This document shows positions 9,244 through 18,272 of a DNA stretch of 64,000 nt, in pieces. Position 1 is the first letter of the stretch, and every line of letters starts with the position of its first letter. Under the pieces are notes generated by a model that ran no database searches, was not told the origin of the DNA, and was given only the letters and a program-made list of their open reading frames with translations. Origin of the DNA: Kibdelosporangium banguiense. GTDB lineage: Bacteria; Actinomycetota; Actinomycetes; Mycobacteriales; Pseudonocardiaceae. A program made the position numbers and the translations under genes. The stretch lies in the NCBI RefSeq assembly GCF_017876405.1, contig NZ_JAGINW010000001.1:372001-436000 (forward strand), given 5' to 3'.

Positions 9244-9274
9244 CGAAAGGCCGCGCGGTCCGCGCGGCCTTTCG
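9244..9274 (-). terminator. Strong GC-rich terminator hairpin after the L,D-transpeptidase gene
   Basis: Perfect 14-bp inverted repeat: arms 9244-9257 and 9261-9274, loop GTC, 14 bp beyond the stop codon of the transpeptidase gene. The arms end in AAAG/CTTT, so it could work in both directions. Confidence 0.75.
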
Positions 9275-9287
9275 TGGTGCTGAGAGC

Positions 9288-10499
9288 CTACTTCTTGCCG
9301 CCCTTGACCCACTCTTCCCAGGGCACCTGCCAGTCGCCGAGGCCGTCCCAGGACTGCAACGGCTTGCCGCCGCTGTTCTGCACCACGAAGATGTCGCCCT
9401 TGCTGCCGATCTCCTGCATCCAGCGGGCGTTCTCGGTGGACATGTTGATGCAGCCGTGGCTGACGTTGCTGTTGCCCTGCTGGCGGAGCGACCACGGTGC
9501 GGAGTGGTAGAAGATGCCGCTGTTGGACAGGCGGCTGGCGACCGCGACCTTGGTGCGGTAACCGCCGGGCGAGTCGGCGGGGACGCCGTACGTGCCGGAG
9601 TCCATTGTGTAGTCCTGCTGCTCGGTCATCACGACGTACGTGCCGTTCGGCGTCTCGTGCGCACGCTTGCCCATCGAGATCGGCACGGTCTTGACGACCT
9701 GGTCGTCGACCGAAACGGTCATTTGCTTCGTGGCACCGTCGGCGACCGCCACGACCTTCTTGCCGATCGTGACCGAGGCCTTGCGGTCCTCCTTGCCGTA
9801 CAGATTCGGGCCCAGCGCCTTGCCGTAGACGGCTGCGTCGACCGTGACCTTGGTACCGGACTTCCAGTAGTCCTTGGGGCGCCAGTGCACCTCGTTGTCC
9901 CGGAACCAGTAGAAGGCGCCCTCGACCTTGGGCTCGGTGGTGATCTTCAGAGCCTTCTCGGCAGCGGCCTTGTCCGGCACGTTGGACGAGAAGTAGAACG
10001 CCAACGGCTGCCCGACCCCGACCGTCTGGCCGTCGGTCGGGTTGACCGAGACCGAGATCTGCCGGCCAGGCTTGACCGTGCTGAAGCTGGACGTGAGCGA
10101 GGCCGGCTTGCCGTCAGTGCCCTGGCCGGACGCGTTCACGGTGTACGTCTTGCTGTAGCCGAGCGGCTCGGCGGACTCCCACTTCAGGCCGTCCGGCGAG
10201 ATCGCGCCGGTGACCGGCTTACCGTCCTGATTGGTCACCGCGACCTGCGTCAGCTTGCCGTCGGCGGCCGTGACAGTGATCGGGTCACCCGGCGGCACAT
10301 CACCCGCCTTGTCCGCGGGAGTGACCGCGAGCGCGACAGCCTTCGGCTGCGGACTGGGGCTGTTGTTGCCGGACGTCTGCTGGCCGCCGCTGGACGGCTG
10401 CGAGGACGTCGGCTGCTGCGCGGAAGGCTCCCCAGAAGAACAACTCGCCACAGTCAACGCGACCAACCCCGTGGCGATCGCCACAACCGACCGTCGCAT
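9288..10499 (-). CDS. L,D-transpeptidase lipoprotein (LdtMt2-like)
   Basis: A 403-residue cell-wall enzyme that makes 3-3 cross-links in peptidoglycan. ATG 10499 gives a lipoprotein signal peptide with the lipobox VASC (Cys20), followed by a Ser/Gln/Pro-rich linker. Two Ig-like regions (about 60-250) lead into the YkuD catalytic domain with SHGCINMS; Cys350 is the nucleophile. His332 lies 18 residues before Cys350, the same spacing as the His/Cys pair of mycobacterial LdtMt2, and the overall length is also close. It acts outside the membrane and is largely insensitive to classical penicillins but sensitive to carbapenems (family knowledge). The open frame extends to 10667, but that part looks non-coding. 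Confidence 0.93.
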   Translation of the reverse strand: MRRSVVAIATGLVALTVASCSSGEPSAQQPTSSQPSSGGQQTSGNNSPSPQPKAVALAVTPADKAGDVPPGDPITVTAADGKLTQVAVTNQDGKPVTGAISPDGLKWESAEPLGYSKTYTVNASGQGTDGKPASLTSSFSTVKPGRQISVSVNPTDGQTVGVGQPLAFYFSSNVPDKAAAEKALKITTEPKVEGAFYWFRDNEVHWRPKDYWKSGTKVTVDAAVYGKALGPNLYGKEDRKASVTIGKKVVAVADGATKQMTVSVDDQVVKTVPISMGKRAHETPNGTYVVMTEQQDYTMDSGTYGVPADSPGGYRTKVAVASRLSNSGIFYHSAPWSLRQQGNSNVSHGCINMSTENARWMQEIGSKGDIFVVQNSGGKPLQSWDGLGDWQVPWEEWVKGGKK

Positions 10500-10704
10500 C
10501 AAGACCCCACCCATACGTCGCCGCCCGATTCTGCTGCTGATGCTGTAGTGCACTCCCCGCGCGCCCCAGCGTGCCCGAACCCACCTGCGGGGTTTCCCCC
10601 TGATTGTGCCCTCTAGCTGCACGAGTCGATCATCGGGGGTCCGATTTCGAGGCACCCCGCACCCCATGCTAAGGTTTTCCTCGTTCGCACGGGAGACCGA
10701 GCGA

Positions 10705-10777
10705 GCGCCGCTAGCTCAACTGGCAGAGCAGCTGGCTCTTAACCAGCGGGTTCGGGGTTCGAGTCCCTGGCGGCGCA
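10705..10777 (+). tRNA. tRNA-Lys(CTT)
   Basis: Full cloverleaf: acceptor arms 10705-10711/10770-10776, D stem GCTC/GAGC, anticodon stem GCTGG/CCAGC around a loop with CTT at 10738-10740, and T loop TTCGAGT. The discriminator is A10777. CCA is not fully encoded. A strong terminator follows within 6 bp. Confidence 0.95.
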
Positions 10778-10782
10778 CCCCC

Positions 10783-10820
10783 AAAGGGCAGGTCAACATC
10801 CAAGTTGACCTGCCCTTTTT
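10783..10820 (+). terminator. Intrinsic terminator after tRNA-Lys
   Basis: Perfect 15-bp inverted repeat: arms 10783-10797 and 10804-10818, loop ATCCAA, ending in five Ts (10816-10820). This is one of the few hairpins here with a real T-tract. Confidence 0.9.
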
Positions 10821-11081
10821 GGTATTCGCGGCACTTATTTCGCTGTCTATGACGGTTCCCGCTGACCCGGGAAAGCCTCTGCCATGTTCCGGCGCGGGCT
10901 GGGCGGCTCTGATGGGTGGCCGGCTTCGGCGAGCATTCCGGGGCACGGCGGGACACCTTCGCTGGATGTGACATCGGCCTGGTCTGGGCGATCTGGGTCT
11001 CAGGGGTTGATTGACTTCGCCGGGTTGAAACCTTTTAATCGAAGGGAAAGCGGTTTCCCGTCACTGGCGAGGGGGCACGGA

Positions 11082-12386
11082 GTGCGGCGTTACGCGATCG
11101 TCGGGGTGGGGAACCGGGCTGACATGTATGTCGGGGCGTTGGCCTCGGAGTACGCGGACGCTGGGACGGTGGTGGCGTGGTGTGATCCGAGTCCGACTCG
11201 GATGTCCTACTACGACGAGGTTCTGGGGCGTGCGCCTGCGCGGTACTCGCCTGACCGGTTTGACGATCTTCTGCGGGAGCAACGGCCTGACGTTGTGGTC
11301 GTGACTTCGCCGGATGCCACCCACCATCACTATGTGGTCGCGGCCTTGCGGGCGGGATGTGACGTCGTGGTGGAAAAGCCCCTGACCACTACGGCTGAGG
11401 GTGCCCAGGCGATTGCCGATGCTGTTCGGGAGTCGAGCGGTGATCTGGTCGTCACGTTCAACTATCGGTACTCGCCGCGCAATAGTGAGGTGCGCAGGCT
11501 GATTGCCGACGGTGCGATCGGCAGGGTTACCTCGGTGCATTTTGAGTGGGTGCTCGACACCGTGCATGGCGCGGACTACTTCCGCCGCTGGCATCGGGAC
11601 AAGGCCAACTCTGGGGGCCTGCTTGTGCACAAGTCCAGTCATCACTTCGACTTGGTCAACTGGTGGCTGGCCGATGTCCCGGTGACTGTGTTCGCTTTGG
11701 GCGGTTTGCGTTTCTACGGCGCCGACAACGCTGCCGAGCGGGGCCTCGGTGCACGTCCGGAGCGATCCACTGGTGCTCCTGGCGCCGCCGCCGACCCGTT
11801 CGCTCTTGATCTGTCCGCTGACGACAAATTGCGCCGGTTGTATCTGGAAGCCGAGCCGGACAATGGATACGTGCGTGATCTGGACGTCTTCAGCGCCGGG
11901 ATCACCACCGAGGACAATCTTTCGGTGCTCGTGGGCTACCGCTCGGGGGCGACGATGAGCTACTCGCTCAACGCGCATTCGCCCTGGGAGGGGTACCGCG
12001 TCGCGGTGAACGGCACGGCGGGCCGGATCGAACTCGAAGTGGTGGAACGCGGTCACGTCCTGCCTGCCGGCGCCATCGATCCGAGCGTCTCCCCCGATCG
12101 GCCAGGCGGGCAGAACCCGCGGCCCGCAGGCGAACGGCTGCTGCTGCAAAAGCATTGGGAAGTGGCTGAGGAGATCCCGATCCCGGAGGGCGACGGCGCA
12201 CACGGCGGCGGGGACAGCCAACTGCTCGAAGACGTGTTCCGGCCAGGGCTCGCCGAAGATCCGTTAGGCCGTCGTGCCGGAGTCGTCGACGGCCTGCTCA
12301 GCGCGGGCGTGGGCGTCGCGGCCAACGAGTCCCTCCGCACCGGACAGGTAGCCGGCGTCACCGTGAGTCCAACAGTCCGCGCATAG
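11082..12386 (+). CDS. Gfo/Idh/MocA-family NAD(P)-dependent oxidoreductase
   Basis: A 434-residue oxidoreductase. GTG 11082 is chosen because GAGGGGGCACGGA precedes it and the protein then begins directly with the Rossmann strand (RRYAIVGVGNRADMY). The EKPLTTT motif near residue 105 is the conserved EKP of the family, and the NSGGLLVHKSSHHFDLVNWW region contains the H...D signature of the C-terminal domain. Members act on sugars, inositols and similar polyols; the substrate is unknown. There is no sugar transporter next to it. GAAACC (11027-11032) and GGTTTC (11052-11057) form a widely spaced inverted repeat upstream. Confidence 0.88.
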   Translation: MRRYAIVGVGNRADMYVGALASEYADAGTVVAWCDPSPTRMSYYDEVLGRAPARYSPDRFDDLLREQRPDVVVVTSPDATHHHYVVAALRAGCDVVVEKPLTTTAEGAQAIADAVRESSGDLVVTFNYRYSPRNSEVRRLIADGAIGRVTSVHFEWVLDTVHGADYFRRWHRDKANSGGLLVHKSSHHFDLVNWWLADVPVTVFALGGLRFYGADNAAERGLGARPERSTGAPGAAADPFALDLSADDKLRRLYLEAEPDNGYVRDLDVFSAGITTEDNLSVLVGYRSGATMSYSLNAHSPWEGYRVAVNGTAGRIELEVVERGHVLPAGAIDPSVSPDRPGGQNPRPAGERLLLQKHWEVAEEIPIPEGDGAHGGGDSQLLEDVFRPGLAEDPLGRRAGVVDGLLSAGVGVAANESLRTGQVAGVTVSPTVRA

Positions 12387-12470
12387 AACGTCGGGCAGCG
12401 ATGCAACCCGTGACGGCACCACGCGTCTTGGTGAACAGAGATCAACCAACGACGTGCAGGGGGAAACAAG

Positions 12471-13298
12471 ATGGGGCTCAGCTCCTTCAAGCCAGTGGCC
12501 GTCGGTGTCGCAGTCGCCGCAATGGCATTGCTTTCGGCCTGTTCCGGACAGAACACCACATCGCCGTCCACAGTGGATGCGGCCACGAAGAACCAGGCCC
12601 AGCAGCAGAACCAGGCCAAGCAGCAGATTCATGCCGGACAGGACAAGGCCGGGGATGTCAACTGCAGCGCGACCGGCGCCGGCCAGGTCGGGCCGGTCGG
12701 CGGCAAGCAGGCCGACCTGATCGCCGTAGCCGGCAAGGCCGGCACTATCGGCTGCACAGAGGCTTTCACCGTGATCACCGAGTACTATCGCGATGCCCCA
12801 AGCAAATCCGAGGGTACCGCCCACGTTTTGACTGTCCGGGGCTGGAAATGTATGGCCGACACCGGCGCGCAGGGCAGCGGCGCGGTCGGCTGTGACAAGG
12901 ACGGCCTGTCCTTCCACACTGGACATTCCGATTCCACCGGCAAGAAGTTCGCAGGCAAGACGCTGACCGTCGAGCTGACCGGCTACGACACCAAGCTGGA
13001 CATGGCCGAGTTCAAGCTGGTGAAGTACGTTCGCGGTGGCGCGGACAACGGCCACTACGAGCCTCTCCCCGAAGACCCGGGCACGCACCGCCTGCCGTTG
13101 ACGAAGTCGCCCCAGATCCTCAGCGTGAGCAGCATCTGCTCGGACGGCCTCACCGCCGACAGCCGCGGCCAGGCGAACAAGCCATGCACCAAGGACCAAT
13201 TGGTACGCAAGCTGAACGACTCGGTCGCCCCCTTCGCCAGCATCCAGGTCGATGGTGACGACCGGATCGCGAAAGTGGTCGAGCTCTACGCGCCCTGA
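12471..13298 (+). CDS. Putative lipoprotein of unknown function
   Basis: A 275-residue protein with a signal peptide and the lipobox LSAC (Cys24), followed by a Gln/Asn/Ala-rich linker and a Cys-containing globular part (VNCSATG, IGCTEAF, WKCMADTG, VGCDKDG, SICSDG, KPCTKD). The even number of cysteines suggests disulphides outside the membrane. I recognise no family. ATG 12471 follows a GGGGGAA site. On the opposite strand a 345-codon frame is open, but only because of codon bias. Function unknown. Confidence 0.75.
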   Translation: MGLSSFKPVAVGVAVAAMALLSACSGQNTTSPSTVDAATKNQAQQQNQAKQQIHAGQDKAGDVNCSATGAGQVGPVGGKQADLIAVAGKAGTIGCTEAFTVITEYYRDAPSKSEGTAHVLTVRGWKCMADTGAQGSGAVGCDKDGLSFHTGHSDSTGKKFAGKTLTVELTGYDTKLDMAEFKLVKYVRGGADNGHYEPLPEDPGTHRLPLTKSPQILSVSSICSDGLTADSRGQANKPCTKDQLVRKLNDSVAPFASIQVDGDDRIAKVVELYAP

Positions 13299-13397
13299 CA
13301 CCGGATGTTCATGTCCATTGCGGACACGATCCGGTCACGGCCGATAATGCGGTCTCCCGCTCGCCCGACAGGCTGGGAAAGAGGAGGGAGACGGGTC

Positions 13398-14528
13398 ATG
13401 GCCATTCGAGTGGGCGGGATCGAGTTATATGCCGGACCGCCGGTTCTGGGCGGTCCCGATGACCTGGACGCGGTGATCCGGGATTTCATCGGTGGCGCGA
13501 AACAATCCGTTCTGGTGGCGGTCCAGGAACTGGATTCACTGCCGATCGCGCAGGCCGTTCTCGCGGCCGCGGCCCGGCCGAAGGTCCCGGTGACGGCGAC
13601 CAAAAGCCGGGTCCGGGTCCAGGTGATCCTCGAAGGCAACTATCTCACCGAGGACAAACCGCTGGCCGACCCGTTCGCGCCAGGCGGCGACAACGAGACC
13701 AACCGCACTCTGCACGCCGCGCTGTTACGCGCCGGAGTCGACGTCATCACCGATCTGAATCCCGAGATCTTCCACCAGAAGTTCATGGTCCGTGACGCGG
13801 GCACGGACAACGCCGCGGTGCTGACCGGATCGGCCAACTTCACCCGTACCGACACCGGCACGAATCCGGCCGGAAACACCGTGCAGGCCGGCAACAATCT
13901 CAACCACGTCGTCGTCCTGCACGGCAAAAAGATCACCGATCAGTATCTCACCGAGTTCACCCGGTTACGTTCCGGCACATTCGGCGATCTACACGAACGG
14001 GTCGAGCCCAAGCCACGCGAGTTCCGGATCGGCAACATCCGGGTCAAACCGCTCTTCGCGCCCCGCCACGGGCCGGAGATGGAAATCATGAAACAGATGC
14101 TGAAGGCCACCCGGCGCATCGATTTCGCGATGTTCACCTTCGCCCAGTCCAGTGGCATCGACGACACCATGGTCCGGCTTGTCAGCCCCCAGTTGCCCAT
14201 CCGGGGCGTGCTCGACCACGGCCAGGGCACCCAGAAATGGGCCGCCACCCCGATGTTGCGCGCGGCAGGCGTCGAACTGTTCGACAACAAGCCGGGGACC
14301 GGCGTCCGCAAGATCCACCACAAGCTCATGACGATCGACGACCGCATCGTCATCGCCGGCAGCTTCAACTACACCGCGCCGGCCACGACCCTCAACGACG
14401 AGAACATCGTCATCCTTGGCGACCTCGAGGAAACCGACCCCGACGCCGAAGCCGACCAACAACAACTCGCCCTGTTCGCCCGCACCGAGATCGACCGGAT
14501 CATCAGCACGCTGGCGACCCCGATCTGA
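13398..14528 (+). CDS. Phospholipase D-like protein with two HKD motifs
   Basis: A 376-residue protein with two HxKxxxxD motifs: His126/Lys128/Asp133 (HQKFMVRD), followed by GSANFT, and His307/Lys309/Asp314 (HHKLMTID), followed by GSFNYT. This is the complete pair needed for one PLD active site. ATG 13398 is chosen for GAGGAGGGAG just upstream; an earlier ATG at 13305 lacks a site. No signal peptide is visible. The family includes phospholipases, nucleases and phosphatidyltransferases, and the substrate cannot be told. It is convergent with the lipase gene, 2 bp away. Confidence 0.82.
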   Translation: MAIRVGGIELYAGPPVLGGPDDLDAVIRDFIGGAKQSVLVAVQELDSLPIAQAVLAAAARPKVPVTATKSRVRVQVILEGNYLTEDKPLADPFAPGGDNETNRTLHAALLRAGVDVITDLNPEIFHQKFMVRDAGTDNAAVLTGSANFTRTDTGTNPAGNTVQAGNNLNHVVVLHGKKITDQYLTEFTRLRSGTFGDLHERVEPKPREFRIGNIRVKPLFAPRHGPEMEIMKQMLKATRRIDFAMFTFAQSSGIDDTMVRLVSPQLPIRGVLDHGQGTQKWAATPMLRAAGVELFDNKPGTGVRKIHHKLMTIDDRIVIAGSFNYTAPATTLNDENIVILGDLEETDPDAEADQQQLALFARTEIDRIISTLATPI

Positions 14529-14530
14529 GG

Positions 14531-15310
14531 TCACTGGCAATCCGCGGCACTCGGCTGTGTCAACGGCTGCAATCCGAGTGCCCGCAACACGATCCGGGTG
14601 ACCACGGGATCCGAGGGAAGCTGGGAGTGTGACACGCGGGAGGCTGGGCAGACCGACTGCAGCGCAACGTTGACCGCACCGTCCAATCTGGCCGAGTCCG
14701 GGGGAATGACGGTCTGGTCGAGTTCCGTCCAGATCGTCATCCACGGCACGGACACCGGTTCGCTGACGATGGACTGCAGCAGTGAACTCCCAGTCGCGAG
14801 CTGACGGCACGCCGTGGGGCACGCGTCCGGCAACAACGCGTTACCACCGGTCGCCAAACGCGTACCGTGCAACGGCGAGCCGAGGGTGACGATTCGCCGT
14901 GCCTCCAACGAGCTGCGAGACACCCAAAGCCGCGCAACAACTCCGCCGGCCGAGTAGCCGACCAGGTCCACCGAAGGCGCACCACGCTCATACGCCTGCG
15001 AGACCGCACGATCCAGCACGGAAACCTGTTCGAGCAGATCACCGGTGCCATCACCGGGCAACGACACGACGACGGCTTCTCGCCCGGTCGCCCGGATCTG
15101 GCCGGCCAGTTCCTGCAAGGAGCCTTGGTTTCCGCCGTATCCAGGAATCAGCAGGACAGTGCCCAGCCGGGAGCGGTCAACCGTGACGGGGGTCTCAGTC
15201 AGGCGCGGGATCACGACGGCCGCGACGGCGATGACGACAAGCGCTGCGACACCGGCAAGCAGTGTGCGCCGTCGACCGCTTAATCCTCGCCACCACTGTC
15301 GTGCGTCCAC
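14531..15310 (-). CDS. Membrane-anchored alpha/beta-hydrolase (lipase-like)
   Basis: A 259-residue protein with a basic N-terminus and one hydrophobic segment (about 17-36) that acts as a signal anchor or uncleaved signal. The extracytoplasmic part has the lipase features GYGGNQGSL (oxyanion region) and GYSAGG with nucleophile Ser120. Asp and His candidates lie near ELDQTVIP and VSHSQLP. It resembles secreted triacylglycerol lipases or esterases of actinomycetes. It is divergent from the LolA-like gene with about 54 bp between them. Confidence 0.82.
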   Translation of the reverse strand: MDARQWWRGLSGRRRTLLAGVAALVVIAVAAVVIPRLTETPVTVDRSRLGTVLLIPGYGGNQGSLQELAGQIRATGREAVVVSLPGDGTGDLLEQVSVLDRAVSQAYERGAPSVDLVGYSAGGVVARLWVSRSSLEARRIVTLGSPLHGTRLATGGNALLPDACPTACRQLATGSSLLQSIVSEPVSVPWMTIWTELDQTVIPPDSARLDGAVNVALQSVCPASRVSHSQLPSDPVVTRIVLRALGLQPLTQPSAADCQ

Positions 15311-15364
15311 ACCACATCATGCCGCTTTACGTCGATTGTTCGTCGCTCGTGGATCGTAGGAGGG

Positions 15365-16465
15365 GTGCGACTGCCAAAACATGGACGCTGGCTGGTGGTC
15401 GCGGCGCTGACAGTCGTCGCGGTCGCGGTTCCGTTCGTCCCGAACGTGCTGCCGGTGAGCACCGGCACGGTCGATCCGGCGCGATTACGGGACCTGATCA
15501 TGCATTCGGCGAATGTGCCGCACCAGGGATACGCCGAGAGCAGCGGCCGGCTTCCAGTGCCTGAGCTGCCCAAACTCGCGAGCGTGACCTCGTTGCTGAC
15601 CGGCACCACCCGGATCAGGACCTGGTATTCCTCGCCGTCCCGCGAACGCTTCGACGTGGTGACGACCACTGGCGAGACGGATGTGTACCGGTCGGCCGAC
15701 GGCGAGCAGACCTACGAGTCCGGTGAGAACAAGGTCACCGACCTGTTCGGCACGCTGCCGATGCGTCTGCCCCGCGCAGGTGACCTGCTGCCGCCCGAGC
15801 TGGCCCGCCGGATTCTCAACGCCGCCCCGGGTGACGCCCTCAGCAGCATCCCGGCGCAGCGGATCGCCGGTATCTCCGCCGCCGGGCTGCGGCTGCGGCC
15901 GACCGACCCGGACACCACGATCGGGCACGTCGACGTGTGGGCCGATCCGGTCAGCGGGGTGCCGCTGCGGGTGGAGCTGACCGCGAAGAACACCGAGGAC
16001 CCGATGCTGATCACCCGGTTTCTCGACTTCAGCCTGACCCCGCCAGCCGACGACGTGCTGTCGTCCGACCTCTCCCCCGATGTCGGCGTCGGCATGCTCG
16101 AAGCGTCCGACATCGCCGAGGCGCTCGGCCGGTTCGGGCTGGTCGCGCCGCCTGACCGGCTCGCCGGGCGGGACCTGCGGATCGAGGATCTGGCCGGGAT
16201 CGCCGCTGTGTACGGGACCGGGTTGTCGTCGTTCGTGGTGGTGCAGCTGCCGCGGGACGTCGCCGAATCGGCCTTCGACGCGGCAAAGAAAGCCGGGGCG
16301 AAGCAAGTAGGCAACACGGTGACTTTGCAGGTCCCGCCCTTGTCCCTGGCTGTAGTCCGGTCGGCCACCGGCCGGCGCACATTCCTGCTCGCGGGCCTGG
16401 TCGCCACGAAGGTGCTCGATCAGGCAGGCGCGGAACTGGCCGCACTCAGAAGGAGCCCGCGATGA
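15365..16465 (+). CDS. LolA/RseB-like envelope protein, first gene of an ABC operon
   Basis: A 366-residue protein from GTG 15365, just behind AGGAGGGG. One N-terminal hydrophobic segment (about 8-28) is a signal anchor. The remainder has the beta-rich pattern of the LolA/LppX/RseB fold (TRIRTWYSSPSRERFDVV, DVYRSADGEQTYESGENKV). Proteins of this kind in actinobacteria are often annotated as outer-membrane lipoprotein carrier or sigma-E regulatory proteins. Its stop overlaps the start of the ABC ATPase gene (ATGA), so it probably serves that exporter as an extracytoplasmic partner. This role is inferred. Confidence 0.72.
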   Translation: MRLPKHGRWLVVAALTVVAVAVPFVPNVLPVSTGTVDPARLRDLIMHSANVPHQGYAESSGRLPVPELPKLASVTSLLTGTTRIRTWYSSPSRERFDVVTTTGETDVYRSADGEQTYESGENKVTDLFGTLPMRLPRAGDLLPPELARRILNAAPGDALSSIPAQRIAGISAAGLRLRPTDPDTTIGHVDVWADPVSGVPLRVELTAKNTEDPMLITRFLDFSLTPPADDVLSSDLSPDVGVGMLEASDIAEALGRFGLVAPPDRLAGRDLRIEDLAGIAAVYGTGLSSFVVVQLPRDVAESAFDAAKKAGAKQVGNTVTLQVPPLSLAVVRSATGRRTFLLAGLVATKVLDQAGAELAALRRSPR

Positions 16466-17376
16466 TCACCACCAGGGCGCTGACCAAGCGTTACGGCTCG
16501 ATCGTCGCGGTGAACGCGGTCGATCTGCAGGTCGCGGAGGGCGACCGTTATGGATTCCTCGGCCCGAACGGGTCCGGCAAGACCACGCTCGTGCGGATGC
16601 TGCTCGGGCTGGTCTACCCGACCAGCGGCGAGATCACGGTGCTGGGCGAGAAGATCCCGAGCCGGGCGGCCCGTGTCCTGCCGCAGGTGGGGTCGCTGAT
16701 CGAGGGCCCGGCGGCGTATCCGTACCTGTCCGGCCGCCGCAACCTCGCGCTCATGGACGCCGCCGGGTCGCGCGACAGCCGTAAAGCCCGTCGGGCGCGG
16801 ATAGAGGAAGTCCTGGAGCAGGTCGGGCTCGCCGGTCTGGACGCGCGTCCGGTGAAGGCGTACTCGCTCGGCATGCGTCAACGGCTGGGCATCGCTGGGG
16901 CACTGCTGCGCAAACCGCGGCTGCTGATCCTCGACGAACCGACCAACGGCCTTGACCCACAAGGCATCCACGAGATGAGGGACCTGCTGATCGCGTTGAA
17001 CCAAGCAGGCACAACGGTGTTCCTGTCCAGCCACCTGCTCTCGGAGATCGAACAGCTCTGTACCAGGGTCGGCATCGTCGACCGTGGCAACCTCGTGCTG
17101 GAGGACGATTTGACGGCACTGCGCGCTCCCACCGGCCGGGTCGTGGTGGAGAGCCCGGACTCGGACAAGATCGCCGAACTGCTCAATGGGCAACTGTCCG
17201 ACCGTGCCGGTGACCAGCTGTTCATCAAGCACACCGACGCGGCTGAGCTGAACGCGTGGCTGGTCGGCGAAGGGCTGCGGATCTCGTCGATCACGGCCGA
17301 ACGGCTGTCGCTCGAGCAGGTTGTGCTCGCGGCGACCGGACCAGGAGCAGACCGGATCGACGGGGACGCGTCGTGA
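16462..17376 (+). CDS. ABC exporter ATP-binding protein
   Basis: A 304-residue ABC ATPase with Walker A GPNGSGKTT (about 34-42), signature YSLGMRQRLGIAG, Walker B LLILDEPTNGLD and the H-loop SSHLL. The order and length are typical of CcmA/NatA-type exporters. It overlaps the LolA-like gene upstream (ATGA) and the permease gene downstream (GTGA), so the three are translationally coupled. The cargo is unknown. Confidence 0.92.
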   Translation: MITTRALTKRYGSIVAVNAVDLQVAEGDRYGFLGPNGSGKTTLVRMLLGLVYPTSGEITVLGEKIPSRAARVLPQVGSLIEGPAAYPYLSGRRNLALMDAAGSRDSRKARRARIEEVLEQVGLAGLDARPVKAYSLGMRQRLGIAGALLRKPRLLILDEPTNGLDPQGIHEMRDLLIALNQAGTTVFLSSHLLSEIEQLCTRVGIVDRGNLVLEDDLTALRAPTGRVVVESPDSDKIAELLNGQLSDRAGDQLFIKHTDAAELNAWLVGEGLRISSITAERLSLEQVVLAATGPGADRIDGDAS

Positions 17377-18206
17377 TCACAGTCGAGCTGCACAAACTGG
17401 TGCTGCGTCCCCGAGTCTGGCTGAGCGTGGCACTGTTGTGCGCGCTGCCCGCGATCGTCGCGGTTTTCCTTGCGACCACAGACATCGCGCCGCCGCCGGG
17501 GCAAGGCGCCGTGTTCCTGTCAGCTGTGCTGACCAATGGTTCGCTGTTCCCAGCGGCAGCATTGGCTTTGGTACTCCCGATTTTCCTGCCGCTCGCGGTG
17601 GCTGTCATCGCGGGTGACTCGATCGCGGGTGAGGCGTCGACCGGAACGTTGCGGTATCTGCTTGTCCGGCCGGTGGGACGGACGAAGTTGTTGCTCGCCA
17701 AGCTGATCGCGCTGGCCGTGTTCGTGCTGGGCGCGGTGTTGCTCGTCGTGCTGACCTCGTTGGTGATCGGGACGACTCTGTTCGGCTCCGGTGCCGAGGC
17801 TGTCGGCGGCCAGCCAGGGGCGGCGGTGACTTCGTTGTCCGGTGCGTCGCTCGGTCCGATGGACGTAGTCCTGCGGCTGTCCGGCGCGGTCGGGTACATC
17901 GTGCTGTCGATGCTCGGATTCGGTGCCATCGCACTGTTCCTGTCCACACTCACCGAATCCGCCCTCGGCGCGGCACTGGGCGCGATCTCGGTCCTGGTGA
18001 CCAGTTCGGTACTGGAGGCGCTGGAAGCCGCGACCGTGATCAAGCCGTATCTGCCGACGCACTACTGGTTGTCCTGGATCGACTTCTTCCGCGACCCGAT
18101 CCTCTGGCGCAACATCGACAGCGGGGTCCAGCTCCAACTGGTGTACATCGGCCTGTTCTTCGCCGCGGCGTGGGCGAACTTCGCCACCAAGGACGTCACC
18201 AGCTGA
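17373..18206 (+). CDS. ABC-2 exporter permease
   Basis: A 277-residue membrane protein from GTG 17373, which overlaps the stop of the ATPase gene by 4 bp. Six hydrophobic segments are visible. GDSIAGEASTGTLRYLLVRPVGRTKLLLAK is split here by the usual ABC-2 pattern: SIAGEASTGTL followed by RPVGR, the cytoplasmic loop that contacts the ATPase. It forms an exporter with the protein encoded at 16462-17376 and probably works with the LolA-like protein. Confidence 0.88.
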   Translation: MITVELHKLVLRPRVWLSVALLCALPAIVAVFLATTDIAPPPGQGAVFLSAVLTNGSLFPAAALALVLPIFLPLAVAVIAGDSIAGEASTGTLRYLLVRPVGRTKLLLAKLIALAVFVLGAVLLVVLTSLVIGTTLFGSGAEAVGGQPGAAVTSLSGASLGPMDVVLRLSGAVGYIVLSMLGFGAIALFLSTLTESALGAALGAISVLVTSSVLEALEAATVIKPYLPTHYWLSWIDFFRDPILWRNIDSGVQLQLVYIGLFFAAAWANFATKDVTS

Positions 18207-18208
18207 CC

Positions 18209-18229
18209 CGGTTTCAGCGGCTGAAACCG
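18209..18229. promoter_or_regulatory. Palindromic operator (or short terminator) before the DrrAB-type operon
   Basis: CGGTTTCAG and CTGAAACCG form a perfect 9-bp inverted repeat with loop CGG, 43 bp upstream of ATG 18273. A third copy of the half-site, TGAAACC, follows at 18233-18239. The repeated half-site suggests a repressor site rather than only a terminator of the upstream operon. Confidence 0.45.
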
Positions 18230-18272
18230 CGTTGAAACCCGGTTAAGTCCGCCCTCTCGCAAGCTCGTCGTC

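Noticed and set aside
8892..10616. 574-codon plus-strand frame across the permease remnant and the transpeptidase gene
   Set aside because: It crosses a pseudogene, a terminator and the opposite strand of a clear L,D-transpeptidase gene; its composition is that of a shadow.
12264..13301. 345-codon minus-strand frame opposite the lipoprotein gene
   Set aside because: It is a shadow of the high GC at third positions: the plus strand has a signal peptide, lipobox and ribosome site, while the minus frame has no recognisable motif.
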